DNA of 64,000 bases from positions 1-64,000 of the forward strand of contig NZ_BCTN01000019.1 of assembly GCF_001571305.1 (NCBI RefSeq), in the 5' to 3' direction. Below, in pieces: positions 8,651 to 16,638 of this stretch; within the stretch, counting starts at the first letter, position 1; every line of letters starts with the position of its first letter. The position numbers were made by a program, and so were the translations under genes. This stretch comes from Erwinia persicina NBRC 102418 (lineage in GTDB: Bacteria > Pseudomonadota > Gammaproteobacteria > Enterobacterales > Enterobacteriaceae). A model generated the notes under the pieces. The model ran no database searches. It saw only the letters and a program-made list of their open reading frames with translations, and was not told where the DNA came from.

Positions 8651-10192
8651 TTACGCTTTCGCTTTCGGCATCTGGGAAACCAGAGACAGATTGACGTCCA
8701 TGCCTTCCACCTGGAAGTGTGGGATAGCGAACAGCCTGACGCGGAAGAAGCCCGGGTTATCTTCGATATCTTCGACAATTACTCTGGCATCGCGCAGCGG
8801 ATGGGAAGCCTGCAGCTCGTCACCCGGATCGGTCATTTCCGTGACCAGGCCGCGCACCCAGGTATTCAGCTCCAGCTCCAGCAGGCGGCGATCCTTGGTG
8901 GTGCCGATGTTTTCGCGCTGGATCAGCTTCAGGTAGTGCGCAATGCGCGACAGCAGGAAGATGTACGGCAGGCGTGAGTTGATGCGGCTGTTGGCGGTCG
9001 CGTCTGCGGTGTCGTACAGCGCCGGTTTCTGCGTTGAGTTGGCGGAGAAGAAGCACGAGTAGTCGCGGTTTTTGTAGTACGACAGCGGGATAAAGCCGAG
9101 GTTGGCGAACTCAAACTCGCGGGTTTCCGGGATCATCACTTCACTTGGGATCTTCACCTGATTGCCGGTGCCAAGGTCATAAAGGTGGATCGGCAGATCG
9201 GTTACCGCTCCCCCGGCCTGCGGGCCACGGATCTGCACGCACCAGCCGTTGTTGATAAAGCTTTTCACCATATTAGCGGCGAAGGCAAACGAGGCATTGG
9301 TCCACAGGTACTTATCGTGCTCCGGGCCTTTCACTTCTTCCACGTAGTTGAAGCTGCGCACCGGCACGGTATCCGGGCCGTACGGCAGGCGGCCGAGCAC
9401 GCGCGGCATCACCAGCCCGATATAGCGCGAGTCGTCGGTGTCACGGAATGACTTCCATTTGATGTATTCGGCGCGGTCAAAGTAGTTGCCGATATCTTTA
9501 ATCGCCGCCACGTCTTCCATGTTGTCTTTCAGGAAGAACTGCGGGCCGGCGGAGCCGATAAACGGCATATGCGCGGAAGCAGCGACTTTGGAGATGTTGC
9601 GCAGCAGCGCCACGTCCTGCGCCGAGGCGTCGAACTCGTAAGAGGAGATCAGTGCGCCAATCGGCTCGCCGCCCGGGGTATCGTACTCAGCGATGTAGGT
9701 GTGTGCATACAGGCCGCTCTGAATGATTTCCGGCGAGTCTTCAAAGTCCTGGCGCAGATCGTCCTTGGACAGGTCCAGCACTTCGATTTTCACGTTCTGC
9801 CGGAAGTCAGTTTTGTCCACCAGCGACTTCAGGCCGCGCCACAGGGATTCCACCTGCTGAAACGCGTCATGGTGCATCACGGCGTCGAGCTGGCGGCTGA
9901 TCTGCCCGTCCAGTAGCGCGATATGGTGGTCCAGCAGGGTTTTGTCCAGCCTGTCGATGCCGGAGCCTGACTGGTTCAGGCACTCAACCAGCACTTTCAT
10001 TGCGGCAGTGACACGCTCGTCGACGCTGGCATCGGACATCGCCTGGCTGTCCTGCCAGATATCCAGGTCGCTGAGGTGCGTGACCGGGCTGAGGTTGATT
10101 TTTTCAAACAGGGAGGCGTAAACGCCGCCCACAGCAGGGCGATCCAGGACGGTGTGACCACCGGTGGAGGAGGTTTCATTTTGCACAGACAT
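8651..10192 (-). CDS. tssC: TssC (VipB), T6SS large sheath subunit
   Basis: 513 residues from the ATG at 10192. An alternative ATG two codons upstream (10198) directly abuts the GAGAGA ribosome site, so the second is better placed. TssC forms the contractile sheath with TssB. Typical segments are visible: LDGQISRQLDAVMHH, SLWRGLKSLVD, FIGSAGPQFF and the C-terminal PGFFRVRLFAIPHFQVEGMD that ends TssC proteins. The length is the usual one. It begins about 45 nt after tssB in the same operon. Confidence 0.96.
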   Translation of the reverse strand: MSVQNETSSTGGHTVLDRPAVGGVYASLFEKINLSPVTHLSDLDIWQDSQAMSDASVDERVTAAMKVLVECLNQSGSGIDRLDKTLLDHHIALLDGQISRQLDAVMHHDAFQQVESLWRGLKSLVDKTDFRQNVKIEVLDLSKDDLRQDFEDSPEIIQSGLYAHTYIAEYDTPGGEPIGALISSYEFDASAQDVALLRNISKVAASAHMPFIGSAGPQFFLKDNMEDVAAIKDIGNYFDRAEYIKWKSFRDTDDSRYIGLVMPRVLGRLPYGPDTVPVRSFNYVEEVKGPEHDKYLWTNASFAFAANMVKSFINNGWCVQIRGPQAGGAVTDLPIHLYDLGTGNQVKIPSEVMIPETREFEFANLGFIPLSYYKNRDYSCFFSANSTQKPALYDTADATANSRINSRLPYIFLLSRIAHYLKLIQRENIGTTKDRRLLELELNTWVRGLVTEMTDPGDELQASHPLRDARVIVEDIEDNPGFFRVRLFAIPHFQVEGMDVNLSLVSQMPKAKA

Positions 10193-10237
10193 CAGCATTC
10201 TCTCGTATTAATCCATTAATCGGGTCATCGCCGGGGG

Positions 10238-10735
10238 TTACGCCTTTTGAGGCGCGAGGGCAGATAATTCGCTACGCAGTTCGTCACTCAGTGCCGGGTT
10301 TTTCAGTATGGTTTCCAGTTCCTTGCGGAAGGTGACGTTATCCAGCAGGTTGGCCTTGAGGTCGCGCAGCAGGTTGCGCATTGCCAGCATGGCTTTGAGC
10401 TGGGGGATCTGGCGGGCGACCTGCTCCGGAGTGAAGTCTTTCATGTCGCGGAAGGTCAGCCTGACGTTCTCTTCGCTGCCGTCGCCGGCCAGCGTGTTTT
10501 CAACGGAGATATTGAGTGCCGGAGAGAACTCCGCCAGCACGCTGTCGAAGTTGTTTTTATTGACGTTGACTTTCTCACGCTCGGACAGCGCACGCTGCTC
10601 CTGACCGTTACTGAAATCACCGGTGACCAGCAGCTTTAGCGGCAGTTCCATTTTTTTCTGCGCGCCGCCGGTATGCAGATCCAGCCGGATATTGACACGC
10701 GCTTTTGGAATCTCATTCTGATAAGAGTTGCTCAT
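10238..10735 (-). CDS. tssB: TssB (VipA), T6SS small sheath subunit
   Basis: 165 residues from the ATG at 10735, chosen because AGGAG stands 6 nt upstream; the frame runs 15 codons further but without a better site. It pairs with TssC to build the contractile sheath recycled by ClpV. The N-terminal PKARVNIRLDL, the LPLKLLVTGDFS segment and the FRDMKDFTPEQVARQIPQL helix are hallmarks of the family. It is the first gene of the T6SS operon seen here, behind a 490-nt untranslated region with a candidate sigma-70 promoter. Confidence 0.96.
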   Translation of the reverse strand: MSNSYQNEIPKARVNIRLDLHTGGAQKKMELPLKLLVTGDFSNGQEQRALSEREKVNVNKNNFDSVLAEFSPALNISVENTLAGDGSEENVRLTFRDMKDFTPEQVARQIPQLKAMLAMRNLLRDLKANLLDNVTFRKELETILKNPALSDELRSELSALAPQKA

Positions 10736-11225
10736 ATTTACTCCTGTAAAAAATGGGCAAGGAAAGCGACATAAACACACCTTCCTTGTGTGGGTAGAGA
10801 TGACTATAAAGTAATCTTTTTACAGGGAGCAAGCGTTTAGATCATATGCTCGACCATGATTTATATAGGAATTTTCTTGAAATTTGAGTTAAGTCTATGA
10901 ATGAAATGGTTTAACCTCAGGGAGGCATTTTGATAAACAGAAGCGGTTTTCAGGCGATAAGGAGGGCAGAAGGTCAGTACAATGTCGTTAAAGTAACGTC
11001 TAACAATAAGCGGTAATGAAAAATAATTATGGGAATCACTCATTAAATGAGTCTGGGCAGCCACGCAGATGTGAAGGAGGGGATAAAACAGTGAAAAAGA
11101 CGCCTCTCATCCCCTGCAGTGCTGACTGTGACTGAGAAAAACAGGGAAAAAGAGTGCGTATACGCGACAAAAGTGGACGGCAGGAATAACTGGAAATAAC
11201 AGGTAATATTCAGCAGAACGGCGCG
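10736..11225. other. Intergenic region before tssB
   Basis: 490 bp between the T6SS operon and the SH3-like gene, both on the minus strand. It holds the tssB leader and promoter candidate. A 67-codon open frame on the minus strand (10861-11064) has no ribosome site, signal peptide or family resemblance, so I do not call it a gene. I see no terminator with a T-run. Confidence 0.5.
10803..10832 (-). promoter_or_regulatory. Candidate sigma-70 promoter of the T6SS operon
   Basis: On the minus strand TTGCTC (10827-10832) and TATAGT (10803-10808) are separated by 18 bp, a fair match to a -35/-10 pair, 68 bp upstream of the tssB start. No sigma-54 GG-N10-GC site is evident to me. Position supports it; there is no direct proof. 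Confidence 0.4.
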
Positions 11226-12074
11226 TTAAATATCGAGCGTTTCTGCTTTTACCCAGGCAATCAGCGGTGAGCCTTTGGCATTCACATAGCCAATATTCAC
11301 CCATTGGCCTTGGGATGAACGCTGGATGATCCTGATGCGGTCGCCTTTCACCAGATAGCCTCGGGTCTTACTGTTCTCCTTAGCCTCCGTGAACAGAACC
11401 GATCGCGATTTCACCGTTGCAGTAGTCTCAGTACGGGTTACATACCACAGCAAATAACGGTTAATGATCCCTGCCGCTGCGTGATTCGTGTCAGCCAGCC
11501 GCTGATAGTCATTGATATTCTCTTTCGCCGGGGCATCACAGCGCAGAAGGTTACTGACGCGACTGGCTTCCAGCAGGGCGAAATCCGATGCTGCCGCTTT
11601 CAGTGTAGGCCGCTGGGACAGGAAGTCGAAGGTTTCGGCATCAGGCCTGGCGGAGCCGGCCAGAATATCGTTCTTCCCGGTCCATGTGTAACCGCAGGCT
11701 TCACCCGACCAGTCACTGGTGATACAGCCGTTGCGCATATCCACCACGCTGCAATAGGCCCGGTCGGTATAAGTTACCGAGCCATCTTCCTGCACCAGTT
11801 CACCGCCAGAAAGGCTGTTGACCACCAGATAGCGCCCGGAGGGAGACACCGGCGACGTGCTCTCATAGACACGGTCAGGCTGCGTAAGGTCAGCCTGACC
11901 GTGACGGTTCGAGAACACCATTTTACCCCACATCGCGGTGGCGTAATGTTCCCCCGCTGTTTTCTGAGAAAATGTCACGGTTCCCCCCATCGGCGAGTGA
12001 ACTGAAACATCCGCGTAGCTTGTGCCAGCGAAGAGCAGTGAACAGACAATAAGACGTGCGTAACAAGGGGTCAT
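11226..12074 (-). CDS. Exported protein with C-terminal SH3-like domain, unknown function
   Basis: 282 residues from the ATG at 12074, which has AGGGAACG as ribosome site and starts a clear Sec signal peptide (YARLIVCSLLFAGTSYA, cleavage near Ala-Asp). The open frame extends 58 codons further but without such support. The middle has several cysteines (YCSVV, NGCITSDW, EACGYTW, LRCDAP) that could form disulfides in the periplasm. The last 60 residues (GYLVKGDRIRII, GQWVNIGYV, PLIAWVKAETLDI) look like a bacterial SH3 fold, often used to bind peptidoglycan or peptides. It stands upstream of the T6SS operon on the same strand, so a T6SS link is possible but unproven. I do not recognise the family. 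Confidence 0.6.
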   Translation of the reverse strand: MTPCYARLIVCSLLFAGTSYADVSVHSPMGGTVTFSQKTAGEHYATAMWGKMVFSNRHGQADLTQPDRVYESTSPVSPSGRYLVVNSLSGGELVQEDGSVTYTDRAYCSVVDMRNGCITSDWSGEACGYTWTGKNDILAGSARPDAETFDFLSQRPTLKAAASDFALLEASRVSNLLRCDAPAKENINDYQRLADTNHAAAGIINRYLLWYVTRTETTATVKSRSVLFTEAKENSKTRGYLVKGDRIRIIQRSSQGQWVNIGYVNAKGSPLIAWVKAETLDI

Positions 12075-12488
12075 CGTTCCCTGAACCTGAATAAATGAAA
12101 AAGAGAGGCGAAATATAACACCCGAAGTCAGGCCGGCGTTAATAACGACGATCACCGGTTTACCCGCCCGACTTATTGACCGCCTGAGTTTAAATGTTCT
12201 ACTATTTGCCGCCTTCATCACCCTCTTACAATAATATCGTCCGGGCATGAAGGATTTTTACTGTTTTCGTTAACTACCCGATACCTATGCCATTCTCCTG
12301 ATAATTCCGTTTATCCGGGCAGCTGTTCGTTTGCATAAAGGCACAGGTCGGATAACAGGCTAACTTAAGACAAATTTCTGAATTATCAGCACTGACACCA
12401 AGAAAATCAGATCCACTTTTTATTAAAGACGTTCTTTCATAATGAAAAAGCGGACAGTTTTTATTCTCAGGCAGGAGAACGGGGTGAA
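12075..12488. other. Divergent intergenic region
   Basis: 414 bp between the SH3-like gene (minus) and the OmpA lipoprotein operon (plus), so it must hold both promoters. It is A+T-rich compared with its flanks, especially 12270-12440. I see no convincing operator palindrome and no gene with a ribosome site. Confidence 0.45.
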
Positions 12489-13988
12489 ATGAGACAGTAT
12501 CCATTAAGGAAAATCAGCCTGGTGGCGGCCGTGGTAACGCTGACCTCCAGCTGTGCCACGATGCATCAGGCCGGTCAGGACTACGGTACCGCGATTGGCT
12601 GCGTTGGCGGCGCGGCGCTGGGGAGCGGGTTAACCTATCTGCTCACCGGCGATGCCAAAAAAGCCCTCGCGGGTGGATTAATTGGCGGAGTGGCAGGCTG
12701 TGCAGCCGGGAATATCTGGCAGAACCGTGAAAAAGCACTGGCCAAAATTGCTGCGGAAGAGCATATCGCTATCCAGACCCGTACGCTGGAAGCGCAGGCG
12801 AAAAGCAGCAAACAGGCCGTCGGCCTGGTGGCACAGGTGCAGGACAAAGGCATGTTCGATACCAACAGCGCACAGCTCTCCTCTGATGGTCTGCGTCAGG
12901 TCAAAAAACTGGCGGCCGCAATGAAAGAGGGCGATCAGGGAGGGGTGATCCTGGTGGTAGGCCATACCGATGCTACCGGTAATCCGCAGCTTAACCAGCG
13001 CCTGTCTGAACAGCGGGCGCAGAACGTCGGCCGGGTGCTGGAACAGGCAGGCCTGAGCGGTAAAAATCTCTATTTCCAGGGCGCAGGCTCTTCACGTCCG
13101 GTCGCAGACAATGATACCAGCGAGGGTCGCGCTGCCAACCGACGCGTAGAGATTGCCGCCCTGGCCAGTGAAGCCCTGTTAAAACAGCGTCTGGAGCAGG
13201 AAGGCAGCAACCTCGCCTATCTGCGCTACGGCACCACCAGCGAAAGCGCCAAACCGGCCAGTACGCGCGCACCTGCCCGCAGCAGACCGGCGAAAACCAC
13301 CCCCGCCGTCAGCAGCGCCCCCCGCACGCCACCGGCGGCCCCCGACACCGGGAGTGTCAAAGCGACAGCACCTGCGACCACCGCCTCACGGCCCGGCACC
13401 TCCGGCCCGGCGGCGATCGTGGACTTTGGCGGCCAGCCGGTCAGCAGCAGCACCGCCTCACTGGCCGCCAGCCTGAAACCCCGCAGCAGTGGCTTTAGCC
13501 TGATTTCCGAAGCCCATGCGGGCGGCGTGATGAAAAGCTGTTACAGCGATAACGCCCGTGTCGGTGGTCAGGCGAAAAACCTGGCCAGCGGTCGCACAGT
13601 CGAAACCAGCGAAACGAAAAAATACCTGCCGGGCATGAATGGCCGCGCATGGGCCGGGCTGGTTAACGGCCACCTGGTGACCCTCTCTCCGGTACGGGTG
13701 CTGAGTGATAACGCCACGGTCACGGAAAATCCGAAGGTGTATATCACCCGCGATTATCAGACCCGGCATAACCGCAAAGCCGATGCCCCGCTTGCCGCCG
13801 TCGCCAACGCGTGGGAAGGGGAAGACAGCATCCTGTATCGCGTTTATCTGCAAAATGAGCAACAGCAAGCGCTCTCCTGTATCGATCTTCTGATACCGAA
13901 AGAGACGAAGAAAGCGCAGCAGGGACAACTCTTTTACAGCAATCACCACAGCCCATACCAGGCGTCTTACGCCCCCGTTGGCCTTTAA
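12489..13988 (+). CDS. OmpA-family lipoprotein of a three-gene envelope operon
   Basis: 499 residues. The N-terminus has a signal peptide with lipobox SSC (Cys22), followed by a glycine-zipper region (IGCVGGAALGSG, LAGGLIGGVAGCAAG) such as occurs in outer-membrane slipperiness/Lpp-like proteins. An OmpA/MotB peptidoglycan-binding domain follows at about 115-225 (FDTNSAQLSSDG, GHTDATGNPQLNQRLSEQRA, GRAANRRVEI). A Pro/Ala/Thr-rich linker (about 255-320) leads to a C-terminal domain with two cysteines (KSCYSDNA, LSCIDLL) of unknown type. It is probably anchored in the outer membrane and to the cell wall. It is 15 nt upstream of the membrane protein at 14004, in the same operon. Confidence 0.7.
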   Translation: MRQYPLRKISLVAAVVTLTSSCATMHQAGQDYGTAIGCVGGAALGSGLTYLLTGDAKKALAGGLIGGVAGCAAGNIWQNREKALAKIAAEEHIAIQTRTLEAQAKSSKQAVGLVAQVQDKGMFDTNSAQLSSDGLRQVKKLAAAMKEGDQGGVILVVGHTDATGNPQLNQRLSEQRAQNVGRVLEQAGLSGKNLYFQGAGSSRPVADNDTSEGRAANRRVEIAALASEALLKQRLEQEGSNLAYLRYGTTSESAKPASTRAPARSRPAKTTPAVSSAPRTPPAAPDTGSVKATAPATTASRPGTSGPAAIVDFGGQPVSSSTASLAASLKPRSSGFSLISEAHAGGVMKSCYSDNARVGGQAKNLASGRTVETSETKKYLPGMNGRAWAGLVNGHLVTLSPVRVLSDNATVTENPKVYITRDYQTRHNRKADAPLAAVANAWEGEDSILYRVYLQNEQQQALSCIDLLIPKETKKAQQGQLFYSNHHSPYQASYAPVGL

Positions 13989-14003
13989 ATTCAGGAACAG
14001 TTA

Positions 14004-15656
14004 ATGGAATTTCTGCAAAGTATTGCCGAAGCGATCTCTTTATATCGTTATATTTTTTGGCCGCTGGTGGGGCTGATGGTACTGATCATCATTTTCATCC
14101 GCTGGTGGGATCAGGTGAGCTATTTCTTCCTGAACCTGATGAGCAGCCTGCCGCTGTTTGGTTATATTACCCGCCTGTCGCGCAGCCATGAGCCGCGTCG
14201 CCGTGGCACGGGGGGCCTGGCCTGGTATCCGGCAGAAGAGGCGATCTGCGCCAAGTACTGGCAGTATTACAAAACCTCCAATCTGGATGCTGACTTCTAT
14301 CTGCGCTGCGTCAACTACCTGAATAAAGTCGACGAGCGCGGTCGTAACCCGACCGGCATTATTCTGTGGTGCGTCAGCGTGGCCCTCGTCCTGCTGGAAG
14401 CCTTTATTTTTGCCTTAGTACTGTCACCGTTTATCGCGAACAATATTTCTGCCAACCAGGCGGAGTTTTCTGCCATCGTGATTTCGGTACTGATCGGCGT
14501 GGTGCTGGTGCCGGCAACCCACCTGATGGGATCAGAACTGCATAAAAACACTCTGCTGAAAAAGATCCGCTACTGGTATGCCGAAGCGCGCCATGGCGGG
14601 ACGGCCAAAGGCCTGAGCAAAAACACGCAGATCTCGCTGGAAACCACGCGGCTGGACGATAACGACCCGAACTATCTCCAGATGCTGAACCGCGTGACCC
14701 ACAACGCCCAGGTGAAGCCGCAGTACTGGGCTACCGGCATTGCACTGGCGCTGATCCTGTTCTTTGCGGTCGGTGCTTACTTTGTTCGTGCCGCCACCAT
14801 TGACTCTATCGATACGCAGGCCGTGAACGGCTCACCTTTCAGCCAGCAGACGGCAGCGGCCTCCGGGTCGCCATTTGACCTGCCTGCTGCGGCCGTAGAA
14901 GACAATGCCCGTGCCGACCGTCAGGCTGCGCATGAGATCAGCGATAACCGCGTGTTTGCCTCCAAGCTGACCTTTATTATTCTGTCGGTGATTTTCGTTG
15001 GCGTTCAGCTCATCGGTATTCTGGTGGGCCTGTTCCGCTCCTTTGCCGGCATTGAGTCTAAAGCGGCCTCAAAATATATCGGTAACTTCAGCGGCTCAGA
15101 AGAGTTTGCCACCTGGCATGCGATGCGCCGCGAACGCGTAGAGCGCGACGCCCAGGAGAAACTGACCTCGCTGCAAAATCGCCTGATGATGAAGCGCACC
15201 AACAGCCAGAGCGAAGCCCTGAATACCCTGCCCACCTTCCAGGACTATGCCAGCGGCAAAGTGCGTGACAAAGCGCGGCTGGATGCCGAACAGCAGATCC
15301 AGATGCAGGAGTATGCCGCGCCTCAACCCACCCCCGCAGCCCCGCCAGTGGCCGTGACTCAGGCCGTGCCTGCGCCGCAGCCGCCCGCAGCCGCCCCGGC
15401 GGTCATCCCGGAGCCTGTCGCAGCCGCCGCCATCGCACCGGCTGCCGCGCCGGTGACGGCTCCGGCTCCGACGGCCTCCGTGGCAGATGACGCGGAGGAG
15501 AAGCAGCGCATTCATGCTCTGGGCGATCTCACCTCGTTCAGCGCCGATGAACTGCAGCTGATTGCCGACGATCAGGGATTAGCCCTGCCCGCGCTGCAAA
15601 AGCGCCAGCAGGTGCAGGCCCTGCTGAATAAGGCACGTCAGGGAGGAACGGCATGA
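14004..15656 (+). CDS. Polytopic membrane protein with SAP-like tail, unknown function
   Basis: 550 residues. Five likely membrane helices at about 14-36, 112-134, 142-165, 238-260 and 318-340. Between helices 2/3 and 4 there is a polar domain of about 70 residues. A long charged helix (about 365-435) and a Pro/Ala-rich linker (about 440-490) follow the last helix. The C-terminal 45 residues (LGDLTSFSADELQLIADDQGL then ALQKRQQVQALLNKAR) resemble a SAP or LEM-like helix-extension-helix fold. I recognise no family. It is the middle gene of a tight three-gene operon with an OmpA lipoprotein before it and an exported vWA-like protein overlapping its end by 4 nt, so I infer a trans-envelope complex. 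Confidence 0.6.
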   Translation: MEFLQSIAEAISLYRYIFWPLVGLMVLIIIFIRWWDQVSYFFLNLMSSLPLFGYITRLSRSHEPRRRGTGGLAWYPAEEAICAKYWQYYKTSNLDADFYLRCVNYLNKVDERGRNPTGIILWCVSVALVLLEAFIFALVLSPFIANNISANQAEFSAIVISVLIGVVLVPATHLMGSELHKNTLLKKIRYWYAEARHGGTAKGLSKNTQISLETTRLDDNDPNYLQMLNRVTHNAQVKPQYWATGIALALILFFAVGAYFVRAATIDSIDTQAVNGSPFSQQTAAASGSPFDLPAAAVEDNARADRQAAHEISDNRVFASKLTFIILSVIFVGVQLIGILVGLFRSFAGIESKAASKYIGNFSGSEEFATWHAMRRERVERDAQEKLTSLQNRLMMKRTNSQSEALNTLPTFQDYASGKVRDKARLDAEQQIQMQEYAAPQPTPAAPPVAVTQAVPAPQPPAAAPAVIPEPVAAAAIAPAAAPVTAPAPTASVADDAEEKQRIHALGDLTSFSADELQLIADDQGLALPALQKRQQVQALLNKARQGGTA

Positions 15657-16483
15657 AAGCTCTTATCGCGCTGATCCTGCTGGGCATGAGCACGACGCTG
15701 TACGCTGCCGAACGTAACGATATTCCCAGCTGCTACAGCTACGCCAGGCTCGACGCCGAACGCCCGCCCGCCAGCGGGCGCGAGCTGGTGATTATTGTCG
15801 ACCAGACAGTGAAAGTGCCGACCGAACTGAAAAAGTCGATCTGGCAGCAGGTGCTGCGCTTCGCCCAGCCTGGCGACCACATCATCCTGTATCAGTTCTC
15901 TGCTCTGCTGCAGGACAACTACATGAAGCGCACCTTTGACGGCAAGCTGGAAGGCCCGTTCACCGATCAGAAAGCGCGCAACAGCCTCGGCATGGACAGC
16001 CTGAAATCTCTGGATGGCTGCCTGTCGCAGCAGAAACAGTTTTTTGAGCAGACGATTGGCAAAAAGCTGGCTGCTGCCTTTGCGGAGCAGGGCGACAATA
16101 TTGCTAAAAGCGAGATCATGGACAGCCTGAAGCGAATCAGTGACGATCTGAAGGCAGAGCCGGCGCAGGCAAAAACCATTCTGCTGGTGTCGGATATGCT
16201 GGAAAACAGCGATTTCGGCAGCTTCTACAGCAATAATCAGATCCGCCTGCTGGCACCGGAAAAAGAGATGCAGCGCGTCAGCAAACAGCATCTGCTGGCC
16301 GATTTTGCCGACAGCAGGATCTACATTGCGGGGGCCGGGCTGATCGACAGCGAGGCGAAAAATAACTACCGTTCCGGAAAAATCATGCAGCAGCTGGAAG
16401 CGTTCTGGCGCGACTATTTTGCGGCGTCCCACGCCACGGTGATCGGCTTTGGTGCGCCGGAACTGACGGTCGATCTGCAGTAA
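15653..16483 (+). CDS. Exported degenerate vWA-like protein
   Basis: 276 residues with a short Sec signal peptide (LIALILLGMSTTLYA). The rest has the order of a von Willebrand A fold: a first hydrophobic strand ending in Asp (RELVIIVDQTVKVP), an amphipathic helix, a second strand (HIILYQFS) and a later strand TILLVSDMLENS. The metal site DxSxS is only partly kept (DQTVK), so metal binding is doubtful. The ATGA overlap with the preceding membrane gene shows translational coupling. A rho-independent terminator 30 nt downstream ends the operon. Function unknown; a periplasmic sensor or scaffold for the two partner proteins is an inference. Confidence 0.55.
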   Translation: MKALIALILLGMSTTLYAAERNDIPSCYSYARLDAERPPASGRELVIIVDQTVKVPTELKKSIWQQVLRFAQPGDHIILYQFSALLQDNYMKRTFDGKLEGPFTDQKARNSLGMDSLKSLDGCLSQQKQFFEQTIGKKLAAAFAEQGDNIAKSEIMDSLKRISDDLKAEPAQAKTILLVSDMLENSDFGSFYSNNQIRLLAPEKEMQRVSKQHLLADFADSRIYIAGAGLIDSEAKNNYRSGKIMQQLEAFWRDYFAASHATVIGFGAPELTVDLQ

Positions 16484-16512
16484 ACGCTCTGCCCGGCACG
16501 CTCTTTGCCCTT

Positions 16513-16546
16513 AACGCGCTGGCCTCACGGTCAGCGCGTTTTTTAT
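16513..16546 (+). terminator. Rho-independent terminator of the envelope operon
   Basis: Perfect 9-bp stem AACGCGCTG / CAGCGCGTT with a 10-nt loop, followed by a T-rich run (TTTTATTATT). It lies between the vWA-like gene and the siderophore receptor. Confidence 0.85.
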
Positions 16547-16591
16547 TATTGGAAAATTTTTGTCGGAAGTTATTGCATAGTGACAACCAAT

Positions 16592-16610
16592 GATAATAAT
16601 TGTCGTTATC
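16592..16610 (+). promoter_or_regulatory. Fur box upstream of the TonB receptor
   Basis: The 19 bp beginning GATAATAATTG and ending CGTTATC match 15 of 19 positions of the Fur consensus GATAATGATAATCATTATC. The site is 28 bp before the receptor start, so iron-replete Fur would repress the receptor. Confidence 0.75.
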
Positions 16611-16638
16611 TTTCACATTCTCATTGGCATCTAAACCC

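Noticed and set aside
10861-11064. 67-codon minus-strand frame before tssB
   Set aside because: No ribosome site, no signal peptide or motif; region is better explained as leader and promoter of the T6SS operon.
12489-13988. OmpA lipoprotein as a T6SS component
   Set aside because: It is divergently transcribed from the T6SS operon, tightly tied to two other genes and ended by its own terminator; the T6SS already has an OmpA-type anchor at 4917-6644.
14004-15656. Membrane protein as ZorA of a Zorya defence system
   Set aside because: An OmpA-domain partner is suggestive, but the helix layout and sequence do not look like MotA/ZorA, and no ZorC/ZorD-type genes are present.
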